From contig NC_092574.1 of the NCBI RefSeq assembly GCF_037975245.1, positions 3,009,001-3,073,000 of the forward strand: a stretch of DNA of 64,000 nt, given 5' to 3'. Both the position numbers and the translations under genes were made by a program. Shown here piece by piece: positions 40,503-55,900 of this stretch (position 1 is the first letter of the stretch; the number at the start of each line of letters is the position of its first letter). The notes under the pieces were generated by a model. It saw only the letters and a program-made list of their open reading frames with translations. It did no database searches and was not told the origin of the DNA. Origin of the DNA: Apostichopus japonicus. Taxonomy: Eukaryota; Echinodermata; Holothuroidea; Aspidochirotida; Stichopodidae.

Positions 40503-43500
40503 ACTGATCCTCACCGCAAATTCGCTTTATCGGCACCGCACATTCGATTGATCGGTACCGCACATTCGATTGATCAGCACCGCACATTCGATTGATCGAT
40601 ACCGCACATTCTGTTTATCGGTACCGCACATTCGATTTATCGGTACCGCACATTCGATTGATCGGAACCGCACATTCGATTTATCGGTACCGCACATTCG
40701 ATTGATCGGTACCGCACATTCGATTGATCGATAAGGCACATTCGATTGATAGGTACCGCACATTCGATTGTTCGGTACCGCACAATCGATTGATCGGTAC
40801 CGCACATTCGATTGATCGGCACCGCACATTCGATTTATCGACAACGCACATTCGATTGATCGGTACCGCACATTCGATTGATCGATACCTCACATTCTGT
40901 TTATCGGTACCGCACTTTCTATTTATCGGCACCGCACATTCGATTGATCGGTACCGCACATTCGATTGATCGGTACCGCACATTCGATTGATCGGTACCG
41001 CACATTCGATTGATCGATACCGCACAATCGATTTATCGGCACCGCACATTTAATTTATCGGTACCGCACATTCGATTGATCGGTACCGCACATTCGATTT
41101 ATTGGTACCGCACATTCGATTGATCGATACCGCACATTCGATTGATCGATAAGGCACATTCGATTGATCGGTACCGCACATTCGATTGATCGTCACCGCA
41201 CATTCGATTGATCGGCAACGCACATTCGATTAATCGGTACCGCACATTCGATTGATCGGTACCGCACATTCGATTGATCGGCACCGCACATTCGATTTAT
41301 CGGAACCACACATTCGATTGAACGGTACCGCACATTCGATTTATCGGTACCGCATATTCGATTGATCGGTACCGCACATTCGATTTATCGGTACCGCACA
41401 TTCGATTTATCGGTACCGCACATTCGATTGATCGGTACCGCACATTCGATTGATCGGTACCGCACATTCGATTTATCGGCAACGCACATTCGATTTATAG
41501 GTACCACACATTCGATTGATCGATAAGGCACATTCGATTTATCGGTACCGCACATACGATTTATCGGTACCGCACATTCGATTGATCGGAACCGCACATT
41601 CGATTGATCGGTACCGCACATTCGATTGATCGGTACCGCACATTCCATTTATCGGCAACGCACATTCGATTCATAGGTACCGCACATTCGATTGATCGGC
41701 ACCGCACATTCGATTTATCGGTACCGCACATTCGATTGATCGGTACCGCACATTCCATTTATCGGTACCGCACATACGATTTATCGGTACCGCACATTCG
41801 ATTGATCGGTACCGCACATTCGATTGATCGGTACCGCACATTCGATTTATCGGCAACGCACATTCGATTGATCGGTACCGCACATTCGATTGATCAACAC
41901 CTCACATTCTGTTGATCGGTACCGCACATTCGATTTATCGGCACCGCACATTCCATTTGTCGGTACCGCACATACGATTTATCGGTACCGCACATTCGAT
42001 TTATCGGTACCGCACATTCGATTGATCGGTAACGCACATTCGATTGATCGGTACCGCACATTCGATTGATCGGCAACGCACAATCGATTTATCGGTACCG
42101 CACATTCGATTGATCGGTACCGCACATTCGATTGATCGATAAGGCACATTCGATTGATCCTCACCGCAAATTCGCTTTATCGGCACCGCACATTCGATTG
42201 ATCGTTACCGCACATTCGATTGATCGGTACCGCACATTCGATTTATCGGCAACGCACATTCGATTAATCGGTACCGCACATTCGATTGATCGGTACCGCA
42301 CATTCGATTGATCGGCACCGCACATTCGATTGATCGGTACCGTACATTCGATTGATCGGTACCGCACATTCGATTTATCGGTACCACACATTCGATTTAT
42401 CGGTACCGCACATTCGATTGATCGATACCGCACATTCGATTGTTCGGTACCGCACAATCGATTTATCGGTTCCGCACTTTCGATTTATGGGTACCGCACA
42501 TTCGATTTATCGGTACCGCACATTCGATTGATCGGTACCGCACAATCGATTGATCGGCACCGCACATTCGATTGATCGGTACCGCACATTCGATTGATCG
42601 GTACCGCACATTCGATTTATAGGTACCGCACATTCGATTTATAGGTACCACACATTCGATTGATCGATAAGGCACATTCGATTTATCGGTACCGCACATA
42701 CGATTTATCGGTACCGCACATTCGATTGATCGGAACCGCACATTCGATTGATCGGTACCGCACATTCGATTGATCGGTACCGCACATTCCATTTATCGGC
42801 AACGCACATTCGATTTATAGGCAACGCACATTCGATTCATAGGTACCGCACATTCGATTGATCGGTACCGCACATTCGATTGATCGGTACCGCACATTCT
42901 ATTTATCGGTACCACACATTCGACTGATCCTCACCGCAAATTCGCTTTATCGGCACCGCACATTCGATTGATCGGTACCGCACATTCGATTGATCGGCAC
43001 CGCACATTCGATTGATCGATACCGCACATTCTGTTTATCGGTACCGCACATTCGATTTATCGGTACCGCACATTCGATTGATCGGAACCGCACATTCGAT
43101 TTATCGGTACCGCACATTCGATTGATCGGTACCGCACATTCGATTGATCGATAAGGCACATTCGATTGATAGGTACCGCACATTCGATTGTTCGGTACCG
43201 CACAATCGATTGATCGGTACCGCACATTCGATTGATCGGCACCGCACATTCGATTTATCGGCAACGCACATTCGATTGATCGGTACCGCACATTCGATTG
43301 ATCGATACCTCACATTCTGTTTATCGGTACCGCACTTTCTATTTATCGGCACCGCACATTCGATTGATCGGTACCGCACATTCGATTGATCGTCACTGCA
43401 CATTCGATTGATCGGTACCGCACATTCGATTGATCGATACCGCACAATCGATTTATCGGCACCGCACATTTAATTTATCGGTACCGCACATTCGATTGAT

Positions 43501-43760
43501 CGGTACCGCACATTCGATTTATTGGTACCGCACATTCGATTGATCGATACCGCACATTCGATTGATCGATAAGGCACATTCGATTGATCGGTACCGCACA
43601 TTCGATTGATCGTCACCGCACATTCGATTGATCGGCAACGCACATTCGATTAATCGGTACCGCACATTCGATTGATCGGTACCGCACATTCGATTGATCG
43701 GCACCGCACATTCGATTTATCGGAACCACACATTCGATTGAACGGTACCGCACATTCGAT
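40503..43760. repeat. Duplication with 2420-bp period (110 monomers)
   Basis: Sequence at 40503-41340 recurs at 42923-43760, and a partial relative lies at 32050-32440. Shared variants are GATCAGCACC or GATCGGCACC, GATAGGTACC, CGACAACG or CGGCAACG, CACTTTCTATTTAT and CGATTTATTGG. The remainder, 41.34-42.92 kb, matches delta/1430-type sequence at offset 5368 bp. Confidence 0.75.
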
Positions 43761-43825
43761 TTATCGGTACCACACATTCGATTTATCGGTACCACACATT
43801 CGATTTATCGGTACCGCACATTCGA

Positions 43826-44001
43826 TTGATCGGTACCGCACATTCGATTGTTCGGTACCGCACAATCGATTTATCGATTCCGCACTTTCGATTTATCGGT
43901 ACCGCACATTCGATTGATCGGTACCGCACATTCGATTGTTCGGTACCGCACAATCGATTTATCGATTCCGCACTTTCGATTTATCGGTACCGCACATTCG
44001 A
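43826..44001. repeat. Micro-duplication of four monomers (88 bp)
   Basis: The order GTTCGGTACC, ACAATCGATTT, ATCGATTCCGCACTTTCG occurs twice in succession. The TTCGG starts at 43851 and 43939 are 88 bp apart. The ATCGATTCC variant also appears singly near 45.83, 51.23, 56.51, 58.39 and 62.09 kb. Confidence 0.8.
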
Positions 44002-46235
44002 TTGATCGGTACCGCACATTCGATTGATCGGAACCGCACATTCGATTGTTCGGTACCGCAAATTAGATTTATCGGCAACGCACATTCGATTAATCGGTAC
44101 CGCACATTCCATTTATCGGCAACGCACATTCGATTTATAGGTACCTCACATTCGATTGATCGGTACCGCACATTCGATTGATCGATACCGCACATTCTGT
44201 TTATCGGTACCGCACATTCGATTTATCGGTACCGCACATTCGATTGATCGGTACCGCACATTCGATTTGTCGGTACCGCACATTCGATTTATAGGTACCG
44301 CACATTCGATTGATCGATAAGGCACATTCGATTTATCGGTACCGCACATACGATTTATCGGTACCGCACATTCGATTGATCGGAACCGCACATTCGATAG
44401 ATCGGTACCGCACATTCGATTGATCGGTACCGCACATTCCATTTATAGGCAACGCACATTCGATTCATAGGTACCGCACATTCGATTGATCGGTACCGCA
44501 CATTCGATTGATCGGTTCCGCACATTCTATTTATCGGTACCACACATTCGACTGATCCTCAACGCAAATTCGCTTTATCGGCACCGCACATTCGATTGAT
44601 CGGTACCGCACATTCGATTGATCGGCACCGCACATTCGATTGATCGATACCGCACATTCTGTTTATCGGTACCGCACATTCGATTTATCGGTACCGCACA
44701 TTCGATTGATCGGAACCGCACATTCGATTTATCGGTACCGCACATACGATTTATCGACACCGCACATTCGATTGATCGGTACCGCACATTCGATTGATCG
44801 GTACCGCACATTCGATTTATCGGCAACGCACATTCGATTTATCGGTATCGCACATTCGATTGATCGGTACCGCACATTCGATTGATCGTCATCGCACATT
44901 CGATTGATCGTCACCGCAAATTCGATTGATCGGTACCGCACATTCGATTGATCGATACCGCACAATGGATTTATCGACACCGCACATTTAATTTATCGGT
45001 ACCGCACATTCGATTGATCGGTACCGCACATTCCATTGATCGGTACCGCACATTCAATTTATCGGTACCACACAATCGATTTATCGGTACCGCACATTCG
45101 ATTGATCGGTACCGCACATTCGATTGTTCGGTACCGCACAATCGATTTATCGGTTCCGCACTTTCGATTTATCGGCACCGCACATTCGATTGATCGATAA
45201 GGCACATTCGATTGATAGGTACCGCACATTCGATTGTTCGGTACCGCACAATCGATTAATCGGTACCGCACATTCGATTGATCGTCATCGCACATTCGAT
45301 TGATCGTCACTGCACATTCGATTGATCGGTACCGCACATTCGATTGATCGATACCGCACAATCGATTTATCGGCACCGCACATTTAATTTATCGGTACCG
45401 CACATTCGATTGATCGGTACCGCACATTTTATTTATTGGTACCGCACATTCGATTGATCGATACCGCACATTCGATTGATCGATAAGGCACATTCGATTG
45501 ATCGGTACCGCACATTCGATTGATCGTCACCGCACATTCGATTGATCGGCAACGCACATTCGATTAATCGGTACCGCACATTCGATTGATCGGTACCGCA
45601 CATTCGATTGATCGGCACCGCACATTCGATTTATCGGAACCACACATTCGATTGATCGGTACCGCACATTCGATTTATCGGTACCACACATTCGATTTAT
45701 CGGCACCGTACATTCGATTGATCGGTACCGCACATTCGATTTATCGGTACCACACATTCGATTTATCGGTACCGCACATTCGATTGATCGGTACCGCACA
45801 TTCGATTGTTCGGTACCGCACAATCGATTTATCGATTCCGCACTTTCGATTTATCGGTACCGCACATTCGATTGATCGGTACCGCACATTCGATTGATCG
45901 GAACCGCACATTCGATTGTTCGGTACCGCAAATTAGATTTATCGGCAACGCACATTCGATTAATCGGTACCGCACATTCGATTGATCTGTACCGCACATT
46001 CGATTGTTCGGTACCGCACATTCGAATTATCGGCAACGCACATTCGATTGATCGGTACCGCACATTCTGTTTATCGGTACCGCACATTCGATTTATCGGT
46101 ACCGCACATTCGATTGATCGTTACCGCACATTCGATTTATCGGTAAAGCACATTTGATTTATCGGTACCGCACATTCGATTGATCGGTACCGCACATTCG
46201 ATTGATCGGTACCGCACATTCGATTTATCGGCAAC

Positions 46236-47430
46236 GCACATTCGATTGATCGGTACCGCACATTCGATTGATCGGTACCGCACATTCGATTTATCGGCAA
46301 CGCACATTCGATTTATAGGTACCGCACATTCGATTGATCGATAAGGCACATTCGATTTATCAGTACCGCACATACGATTTATGGGTACCGCACATTCGAT
46401 TGATCGGAACCGCACATTCGATTGATCGGTACCGCACATTCGATTGATCGGTACCGCAAATTCCATTTATCGGCAACGCACATTCGATTTATAGGTACCG
46501 CACATTCGATTGATCGGTACCGCACATTCGATTGATCGATACCGCACATTCTGTTTATCGGTACCGCACATTCGATTTATCGGTACCACACATTCGATTG
46601 ATCGGTACCGCACATTCGATTTATCGGTACCGCACATTCGATTTATCGGTACCGCACATTCGATTTATAGGTACCGCACATTCGATTGATCGATAGGGCA
46701 CATTCGATTTATCGGTACCGCACATACGATTTATCGGTACCGCACATTCGATTGATCGGAACCGCACATTCGATTGAAAGGTACCGCACATTCGATTGAT
46801 CGGTACCGCACATTCCATTTATAGGCAACGCACATTCGATTCATAGGTACCGCACATTCGATTGATCGGTACCGCACATTCGATTGATCGGTACCGCACA
46901 TTCTATTTATCGGTACCACACATTCGATTGATCCTCACCGCAAATTCGCTTTATCGGCACCGCACATTCGATTGATCGGTACCGCACATTCGATTGATCG
47001 GCACCGCACATTCGATTGATCGATACCGCACATTCTGTTTATCGGTACCGCACATTCGATTTATCGGTACCGCACATTCGATTGATCGGAACCGCACATT
47101 CGATTTATCGGTACCGCATATTCGATTTATCGGTACCGCACATTCGATTTATAGGTACCGCACATTCGATTGATCGATAAGGCACATTCGATTTATCGGT
47201 ACCGCACATACGATTTATCGGTACCGCACATTCGATTGATCGGTACCGCACATTCGATTGATCGGTACCGCACATTCGATTTATCGGCAACGCACATTCG
47301 ATTTATCGGTATCGCACATTCGATTGATCGGTACCGCACATTCGATTGATCGTCATCGCACATTCGATTGATCGTCACCGCACATTCGATTGATCGGTAC
47401 CGCACATTCGATTGATCGATACCGCACAAT
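46236..47430. repeat. Segment shared with 56796-57990 (offset 10560 bp)
   Basis: About 1.2 kb aligns at offset 10560 bp, 480 monomers and exactly twice 5280. It therefore flanks the U-V-w-U-U-V block on both sides. Differences seen are ATGGGTACC near 46382, CGATAGGGCAC near 46691 (CGATAAGGCAC in the copy), GGTACCACAC against GGTACTACAC near 57146, and GGTACCACAC against GGTACCTAAC near 57475. Confidence 0.75.
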
Positions 47431-47619
47431 CGATTTATCGGTACCGCACATTCGATTGATCGGTACCGCACATTCGATTGTTCGGTACCGCACAATCGAT
47501 TTATCGGTTCCGCACTTTCGATTTATCGGCACCGCACATTCGATTGATCGATAAGGCACATTCGATTGATAGGTACCGCACATTCGATTGTTCGGTACCG
47601 CACAATCGATTGATCGGTA

Positions 47620-50600
47620 CCGCACATTCGATTGATCGTCATCGCACATTCGATTGATCGTCACTGCACATTCGATTGATCGGTACCGCACATTCGATTG
47701 ATCGATACCGCACAATCGATTTATCGGCACCGCACATTTAATTTATCGGTACCGCACATTCGATTGATCGGTACCGCACATTTTATTTATTGGTACCGCA
47801 CATTCGATTGATCGATACCGCACATTCGATTGATCGATAAGGCACATTCGATTGATCGGTACCGCACATTCGATTGATCGTCACCGCACATTCGATTGAT
47901 CGGCAACTCACATTCGATTAATAGGTACCGCACATTCGATTGATCGGTACCGCACATTCGATTGATCGGCACCGCACATTCGATTTATCGGAACCACACA
48001 TTCGATTGATCGGTACCGCACATTCGATTCATCGGTACCGCACATTCGATTTATCGGTACCGCACATTCGATTGATCGGTACCGCACATTCGATTTATCG
48101 GTACCGCACATTCGATTTATCGGTACCGCACATTCGATTTATAGGTACCGCACATTCGATTGATCGATAAGGCACATTCGATTTATCGGTACCGCACATA
48201 CGATTTATCGGTACCGCACATTCGATTGATCGGAACCGCACATTCGATTGATCGGTACCGCACATTCGATTGATCGGTACCGCACATTCCATTTATAGGC
48301 AACGCACATTCGATTCATAGGTACCGCACATTCGATTGATCGGCAACGCACATTCGATTGATCGGTACCGCACATTCTATTTATCGGTACCGCACATTCG
48401 ATTGATCCTCACCGCAAATTCGCTTTATCGGCACCGCACATTCGATTGATCGGTACCGCACATTCTGTTTATCGGTACCGCACATTCGATTTATCGGTAC
48501 CGCACATTCGATTGATCGGAACCGCACATTCGATTTATCGGTACCGCATATTCGATTGATCGGTACCGCACATTCGATTTATAGGTACCGCACATTCGAT
48601 TGATCGATAAGGCACATTCGATTTATCGGTACCGCACATACGATTTATCGGTACCGCACATTCGATTGATCGGTACCGCACATTCGATTGATCGGTACCG
48701 CACATTCGATTTATCGGCAACGCACATTCGATTTATCGGTATCGCACATTCGATTGATCGGTACCGCACATTCGATTGATCGTCATCGCACATTCGATTA
48801 ATCGTCACCGCACATTCGATTGATCGGTACCGCACATTCGATTGATCGATACCGCACAATGGATTTATCGACACCGCACATTTAATTGATCGGTACCGCA
48901 CATTCGATTGATCGGTACCGCACATTCCATTGATCGGTACCGCACATTCAATTTATCGGTACCACACAATCGATTTATCGGTACCGCACATTCGATTGAT
49001 CGGTACCGCACATTCGATTGTTCGGTACCGCACAATCGATTTATCGGTTCCGCACTTTCGATTTATCGGCACCGCACATTCGATTGATCGATAAGGCACA
49101 TTCGATTGATAGGTACCGCACATTCGATTGTTCGGTACCGCACAATCGATTGATCGGTACCGCACATTCGATTGATCGGCACCGCACATTCGATTTATCG
49201 GCAACGCACATTCGATTGATCGGTACCGCACATTCGATTGATCGATACCGCACAATCGATTTATCGGCACCGCACATTTAATTTATCGGTACCGCACATT
49301 CGATTGATCGGTACCGCACATTTTATTTATTGGTACCGCACATTCGATTGATCGATACCGCACATTCGATTGATCGATAAGGCACATTCGATTGATCGGT
49401 ACCGCACATTCGATTGATCGTCACCGCACATTCGATTGATCGGCAACGCACATTCGATTAATCGGTACCGCACATTCGATTGATCGGTACCGCACATTCG
49501 ATTGATCGGCACCGCACATTCGATTTATCGGAACCACACATTCGATTGATCGGTACCGCACATTCGATTTATCGGTACCACACATTCGATTTATCGGCAC
49601 CGTACATTCGATTGATCGGTACCGCACATTCGATTTATCGGTACCACACATTCGATTTATCGGTACCGCACATTCGATTGATCGGTACCGCACATTCGAT
49701 TGATCGATACCGCACAATGGATTTATCGACACCGCACATTTAATTGATCGGTACCGCACATTCGATTGATCGGTACCGCACATTCCATTGATCGGTACCG
49801 CACATTCGATTTATCGGTACCGCATATTCGATTTATCGGTACCGCACATTCGATTTATAGGTACCACACATTCGATTGATCGATAAGGCACATTCGATTT
49901 ATCGGTACCGCACATACGATTTATCGGTACCGCACATTCGATTGATCGGTACCGCACATTCGATTGATCGGTACCGCACATTCGATTTATCGGCAACGCA
50001 CATTCGATTTATCGGTATCGCACATTCGATTGATCGGTACCGCACATTCGATTGATCGTCATCGCACATTCGATTGATCGTCACCGCACATTCGATTGAT
50101 CGGTACCGCACATTCGATTGATCGATACCGCACATTTAAATTATCGGTACCGCACATTCGATTGATCGGTACCGCACATTTTATTTATTGGTACCGCACA
50201 TTCGATTGATCGATACCGCACATTCGATTGATCGATAAGGCACATTCGATTGATCGGTACCGCACATTCGATTGATCGTCACCGCACATTCGATTGATCG
50301 GCAACGCACATTCGATTGATCGGTACCGCACATTCGATTGATCGGTACCGCACATTCGATTGATCGGCACCGCACATTCGATTTATCGGAACCACACATT
50401 CGATTGATCGGTACCGCACATTCGATTCATCGGTACCGCACATTCGATTTATCGGTACCGCACATTCGATTGATCGGTACCGCACATTCGATTTATCGGT
50501 ACCGCACATTCGATTGATCGGTACCGCACATTCGATTTATAGGTACCGCACATTCGATTGATCGATAAGGCACATTCGATTTATCGGTACCGCACATACG

Positions 50601-51378
50601 ATTTATCGGTACCGCACATTCGATTGATCGGAACCGCACATTCGATTGATCGGTACCGCACATTCGATTGATCGGTACCGCACATTCCATTTATAGGCAA
50701 CGCACATTCGATTCATAGGTACCGCACATTCGATTGATCGGTACCGCACATTCGATTGATCGTCACTGCACATTCGATTGATCGGTACCGCACATTCGAT
50801 TGATCGATACCGCACAATCGATTTATCGGCACCGCACATTTAATTTATCGGTACCGCACATTCGATTGATCGGTACCGCACATTTTATTTATTGGTACCG
50901 CACATTCGATTGATCGATACCGCACATTCGATTTATCGATAAGGCACATTCGATTGATCGGTACCGCACATTCGATTGATCGTCACCGCACATTCGATTG
51001 ATCGGCAACGCACATTCGATTAATCGGTACCGCACATTCGATTGATCGGTACCGCACATTCGATTGATCGGCACCGCACATTCGATTTATCGGAACCACA
51101 CATTCGATTGATCGGTACCGCACATTCGATTTATCGGTACCACACATTCGATTTATCGGTACCGCACATTCGATTGATCGGTACCGCACATTCGATTGTT
51201 CGGTACCGCACAATCGATTTATCGATTCCGCACTTTCGATTTATCGGTACCGCACATTCGATTGATCGGTACCGCACATTTGATTGATCGGAACCGCACA
51301 TTCGATTGTTCGGTACCGCAAATTAGATTTATCGGCAACGCACATTCGATTAATCGGTACCGCACATTCGATTGATCG
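47620..51378. repeat. 5280-bp offset duplication (240 monomers), copy 1
   Basis: About 3.75 kb that recurs at 52900-56658. It consists of segment U (about 47620-48970) followed by segment V (about 48970-51378). I saw only a handful of differences over this length: TTAATCGTCACC near 48796 (TTGATCGTCACC in the copy), CGGTACCGCAC against CGGTAGCGCAC near 54416, TTTAAATTATCGG near 50134 against TTTAATTTATCGG, and ACATTTGATTGAT near 51278 against ACATTCGATTGAT. Confidence 0.85.
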
Positions 51379-51557
51379 ATAAGGCACATTCGATTTATCA
51401 GTACCGCACATACGATTTATCGGTACCGCACATTCGATTGATCGGAACCGCACATTCGATTGATCGGTACCGCACATTCGATTGTTCGGTACCGCACATT
51501 CCATTTATCGGCAACGCACATTCGATTTATAGGTACCGCACATTCGATTGATCGGTA
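51379..51557. repeat. Short linker segment w between HOR copies
   Basis: About 180 bp separating V from the next U. It contains CGATAAGG, CAGTACC, ATACGATTT, GGAACC and TATAGGTACC monomers, and resembles 46.34-46.5 and 56.9-57.06 kb. It is ordinary satellite, without non-repeat sequence. Confidence 0.6.
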
Positions 51558-52904
51558 CCGCACATTCGATTGATCGTCATCGCACATTCGATTGATCGTC
51601 ACTGCACATTCGATTGATCGGTACCGCACATTCGATTGATCGATACCGCACAATCGATTTATCGGCACCGCACATTTAATTTATCGGTACCGCACATTCG
51701 ATTGATCGGTACCGCACATTTTATTTATTGGTACCGCACATTCGATTGATCGATACCGCACATTCGATTGATCGATAAGGCACATTCGATTGATCGGTAC
51801 CGCACATTCGATTGATCGTCACCGCACATTCGATTGATCGGCAACTCACATTCGATTAATAGGTACCGCACATTCGATTGATCGGTACCGCACATTCGAT
51901 TGATCGGCACCGCACATTCGATTTATCGGAACCACACATTCGATTGATCGGTACCGCACATTCGATTCATCGGTACCGCACATTCGATTTATCGGTACCG
52001 CACATTCGATTGATCGGTACCGCACATTCGATTTATCGGTACCGCACATTCGATTTATCGGTACCGCACATTCGATTTATAGGTACCGCACATTCGATTG
52101 ATCGATAAGGCACATTCGATTTATCGGTACCGCACATACGATTTATCGGTACCGCACATTCGATTGATCGGAACCGCACATTCGATTGATCGGTACCGCA
52201 CATTCGATTGATCGGTACCGCACATTCCATTTATAGGCAACGCACATTCGATTCATAGGTACCGCACATTCGATTGATCGGCAACGCACATTCGATTGAT
52301 CGGTACCGCACATTCTATTTATCGGTACCGCACATTCGATTGATCCTCACCGCAAATTCGCTTTATCGGCACCGCACATTCGATTGATCGGTACCGCACA
52401 TTCTGTTTATCGGTACCGCACATTCGATTTATCGGTACCGCACATTCGATTGATCGGAACCGCACATTCGATTTATCGGTACCGCATATTCGATTGATCG
52501 GTACCGCACATTCGATTTATAGGTACCGCACATTCGATTGATCGATAAGGCACATTCGATTTATCGGTACCGCACATACGATTTATCGGTACCGCACATT
52601 CGATTGATCGGTACCGCACATTCGATTGATCGGTACCGCACATTCGATTTATCGGCAACGCACATTCGATTTATCGGTATCGCACATTCGATTGATCGGT
52701 ACCGCACATTCGATTGATCGTCATCGCACATTCGATTGATCGTCACCGCACATTCGATTGATCGGTACCGCACATTCGATTGATCGATACCGCACAATGG
52801 ATTTATCGACACCGCACATTTAATTGATCGGTACCGCACATTCGATTGATCGGTACCGCACATTCCATTGATCGGTACCGCACATTCAATTTATCGGTAC
52901 CACA
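51558..52904. repeat. Segment U, second copy (61-monomer tandem with the third)
   Basis: This repeats 47620-48970 at offset 3938 bp (179 monomers) and is followed immediately by a third U at 52900-54250, 1342 bp (61 monomers) away. The overall order from 47.6 to 56.7 kb is therefore U-V-w-U-U-V. Confidence 0.8.
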
Positions 52905-55900
52905 CAATCGATTGATCGTCATCGCACATTCGATTGATCGTCACTGCACATTCGATTGATCGGTACCGCACATTCGATTGATCGATACCGCACAATCGAT
53001 TTATCGGCACCGCACATTTAATTTATCGGTACCGCACATTCGATTGATCGGTACCGCACATTTTATTTATTGGTACCGCACATTCGATTGATCGATACCG
53101 CACATTCGATTGATCGATAAGGCACATTCGATTGATCGGTACCGCACATTCGATTGATCGTCACCGCACATTCGATTGATCGGCAACTCACATTCGATTA
53201 ATAGGTACCGTACATTCGATTGATCGGTACCGCACATTCGATTGATCGGCACCGCACATTCGATTTATCGGAACCACACATTCGATTGATCGGTACCGCA
53301 CATTCGATTCATCGGTACCGCACATTCGATTTATCGGTACCGCACATTCGATTGATCGGTACCGCACATTCGATTTATCGGTACCGCACATTCGATTTAT
53401 CGGTACCGCACATTCGATTTATAGGTACCGCACATTCGATTGATCGATAAGGCACATTCGATTTATCGGTACCGCACATACGATTTATCGGTACCGCACA
53501 TTCGATTGATCGGAACCGCACATTCGATTGATCGGTACCGCACATTCGATTGATCGGTACCGCACATTCCATTTATAGGCAACGCACATTCGATTCATAG
53601 GTACCGCACATTCGATTGATCGGCAACGCACATTCGATTGATCGGTACCGCACATTCTATTTATCGGTACCGCACATTCGATTGATCCTCACCGCAAATT
53701 CGCTTTATCGGCACCGCACATTCGATTGATCGGTACCGCACATTCTGTTTATCGGTACCGCACATTCGATTTATCGGTACCGCACATTCGATTGATCGGA
53801 ACCGCACATTCGATTTATCGGTACCGCATATTCGATTGATCGGTACCGCACATTCGATTTATAGGTACCGCACATTCGATTGATCGATAAGGCACATTCG
53901 ATTTATCGGTACCGCACATACGATTTATCGGTACCGCACATTCGATTGATCGGTACCGCACATTCGATTGATCGGTACCGCACATTCGATTTATCGGCAA
54001 CGCACATTCGATTTATCGGTATCGCACATTCGATTGATCGGTACCGCACATTCGATTGATCGTCATCGCACATTCGATTGATCGTCACCGCACATTCGAT
54101 TGATCGGTACCGCACATTCGATTGATCGATACCGCACAATGGATTTATCGACACCGCACATTTAATTGATCGGTACCGCACATTCGATTGATCGGTACCG
54201 CACATTCCATTGATCGGTACCGCACATTCAATTTATCGGTACCACACAATCGATTTATCGGTACCGCACATTCGATTGATCGGTACCGCACATTCGATTG
54301 TTCGGTACCGCACAATCGATTTATCGGTTCCGCACTTTCGATTTATCGGCACCGCACATTCGATTGATCGATAAGGCACATTCGATTGATAGGTACCGCA
54401 CATTCGATTGTTCGGTAGCGCACAATCGATTGATCGGTACCGCACATTCGATTGATCGGCACCGCACATTCGATTTATCGGCAACGCACATTCGATTGAT
54501 CGGTACCGCACATTCGATTGATCGATACCGCACAATCGATTTATCGGCACCGCACATTTAATTTATCGGTACCGCACATTCGATTGATCGGTACCGCACA
54601 TTTTATTTATTGGTACCGCACATTCGATTGATCGATACCGCACATTCGATTGATCGATAAGGCACATTCGATTGATCGGTACCGCACATTCGATTGATCG
54701 TCACCGCACATTCGATTGATCGGCAACGCACATTCGATTAATCGGTACCGCACATTCGATTGATCGGTACCGCACATTCGATTGATCGGCACCGCACATT
54801 CGATTTATCGGAACCACACATTCGATTGATCGGTACCGCACATTCGATTTATCGGTACCACACATTCGATTTATCGGCACCGTACATTCGATTGATCGGT
54901 ACCGCACATTCGATTTATCGGTACCACACATTCGATTTATCGGTACCGCACATTCGATTGATCGGTACCGCACATTCGATTGATCGATACCGCACAATGG
55001 ATTTATCGACACCGCACATTTAATTGATCGGTACCGCACATTCGATTGATCGGTACCGCACATTCCATTGATCGGTACCGCACATTCGATTTATCGGTAC
55101 CGCATATTCGATTTATCGGTACCGCACATTCGATTTATAGGTACCACACATTCGATTGATCGATAAGGCACATTCGATTTATCGGTACCGCACATACGAT
55201 TTATCGGTACCGCACATTCGATTGATCGGTACCGCACATTCGATTGATCGGTACCGCACATTCGATTTATCGGCAACGCACATTCGATTTATCGGTATCG
55301 CACATTCGATTGATCGGTACCGCACATTCGATTGATCGTCATCGCACATTCGATTGATCGTCACCGCACATTCGATTGATCGGTACCGCACATTCGATTG
55401 ATCGATACCGCACATTTAATTTATCGGTACCGCACATTCGATTGATCGGTACCGCACATTTTATTTATTGGTACCGCACATTCGATTGATCGATACCGCA
55501 CATTCGATTGATCGATAAGGCACATTCGATTGATCGGTACCGCACATTCGATTGATCGTCACCGCACATTCGATTGATCGGCAACGCACATTCGATTAAT
55601 CGGTACCGCACATTCGATTGATCGGTACCGCACATTCGATTGATCGGCACCGCACATTCGATTTATCGGAACCACACATTCGATTGATCGGTACCGCACA
55701 TTCGATTCATCGGTACCGCACATTCGATTTATCGGTACCGCACATTCGATTGATCGGTACCGCACATTCGATTTATCGGTACCGCACATTCGATTGATCG
55801 GTACCGCACATTCGATTTATAGGTACCGCACATTCGATTGATCGATAAGGCACATTCGATTTATCGGTACCGCACATACGATTTATCGGTACCGCACATT

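Larger units (their letters stand above)
29773..45420. repeat. Array domain D, ATTCATAGG higher-order family
   Basis: This domain is marked by repeated ATTCATAGGTACC monomers, CATTTGTCGG monomers and GATCAACACCTCAC monomers (30.6, 36.5, 37.9 and 41.9 kb). It holds duplications of 13, 52, 65 and 110 monomers. A related stretch of about 2.0 kb recurs 5881 bp apart, an offset equal to 268 monomers less the 15 bases lost at the three damaged monomers between them. Confidence 0.75.
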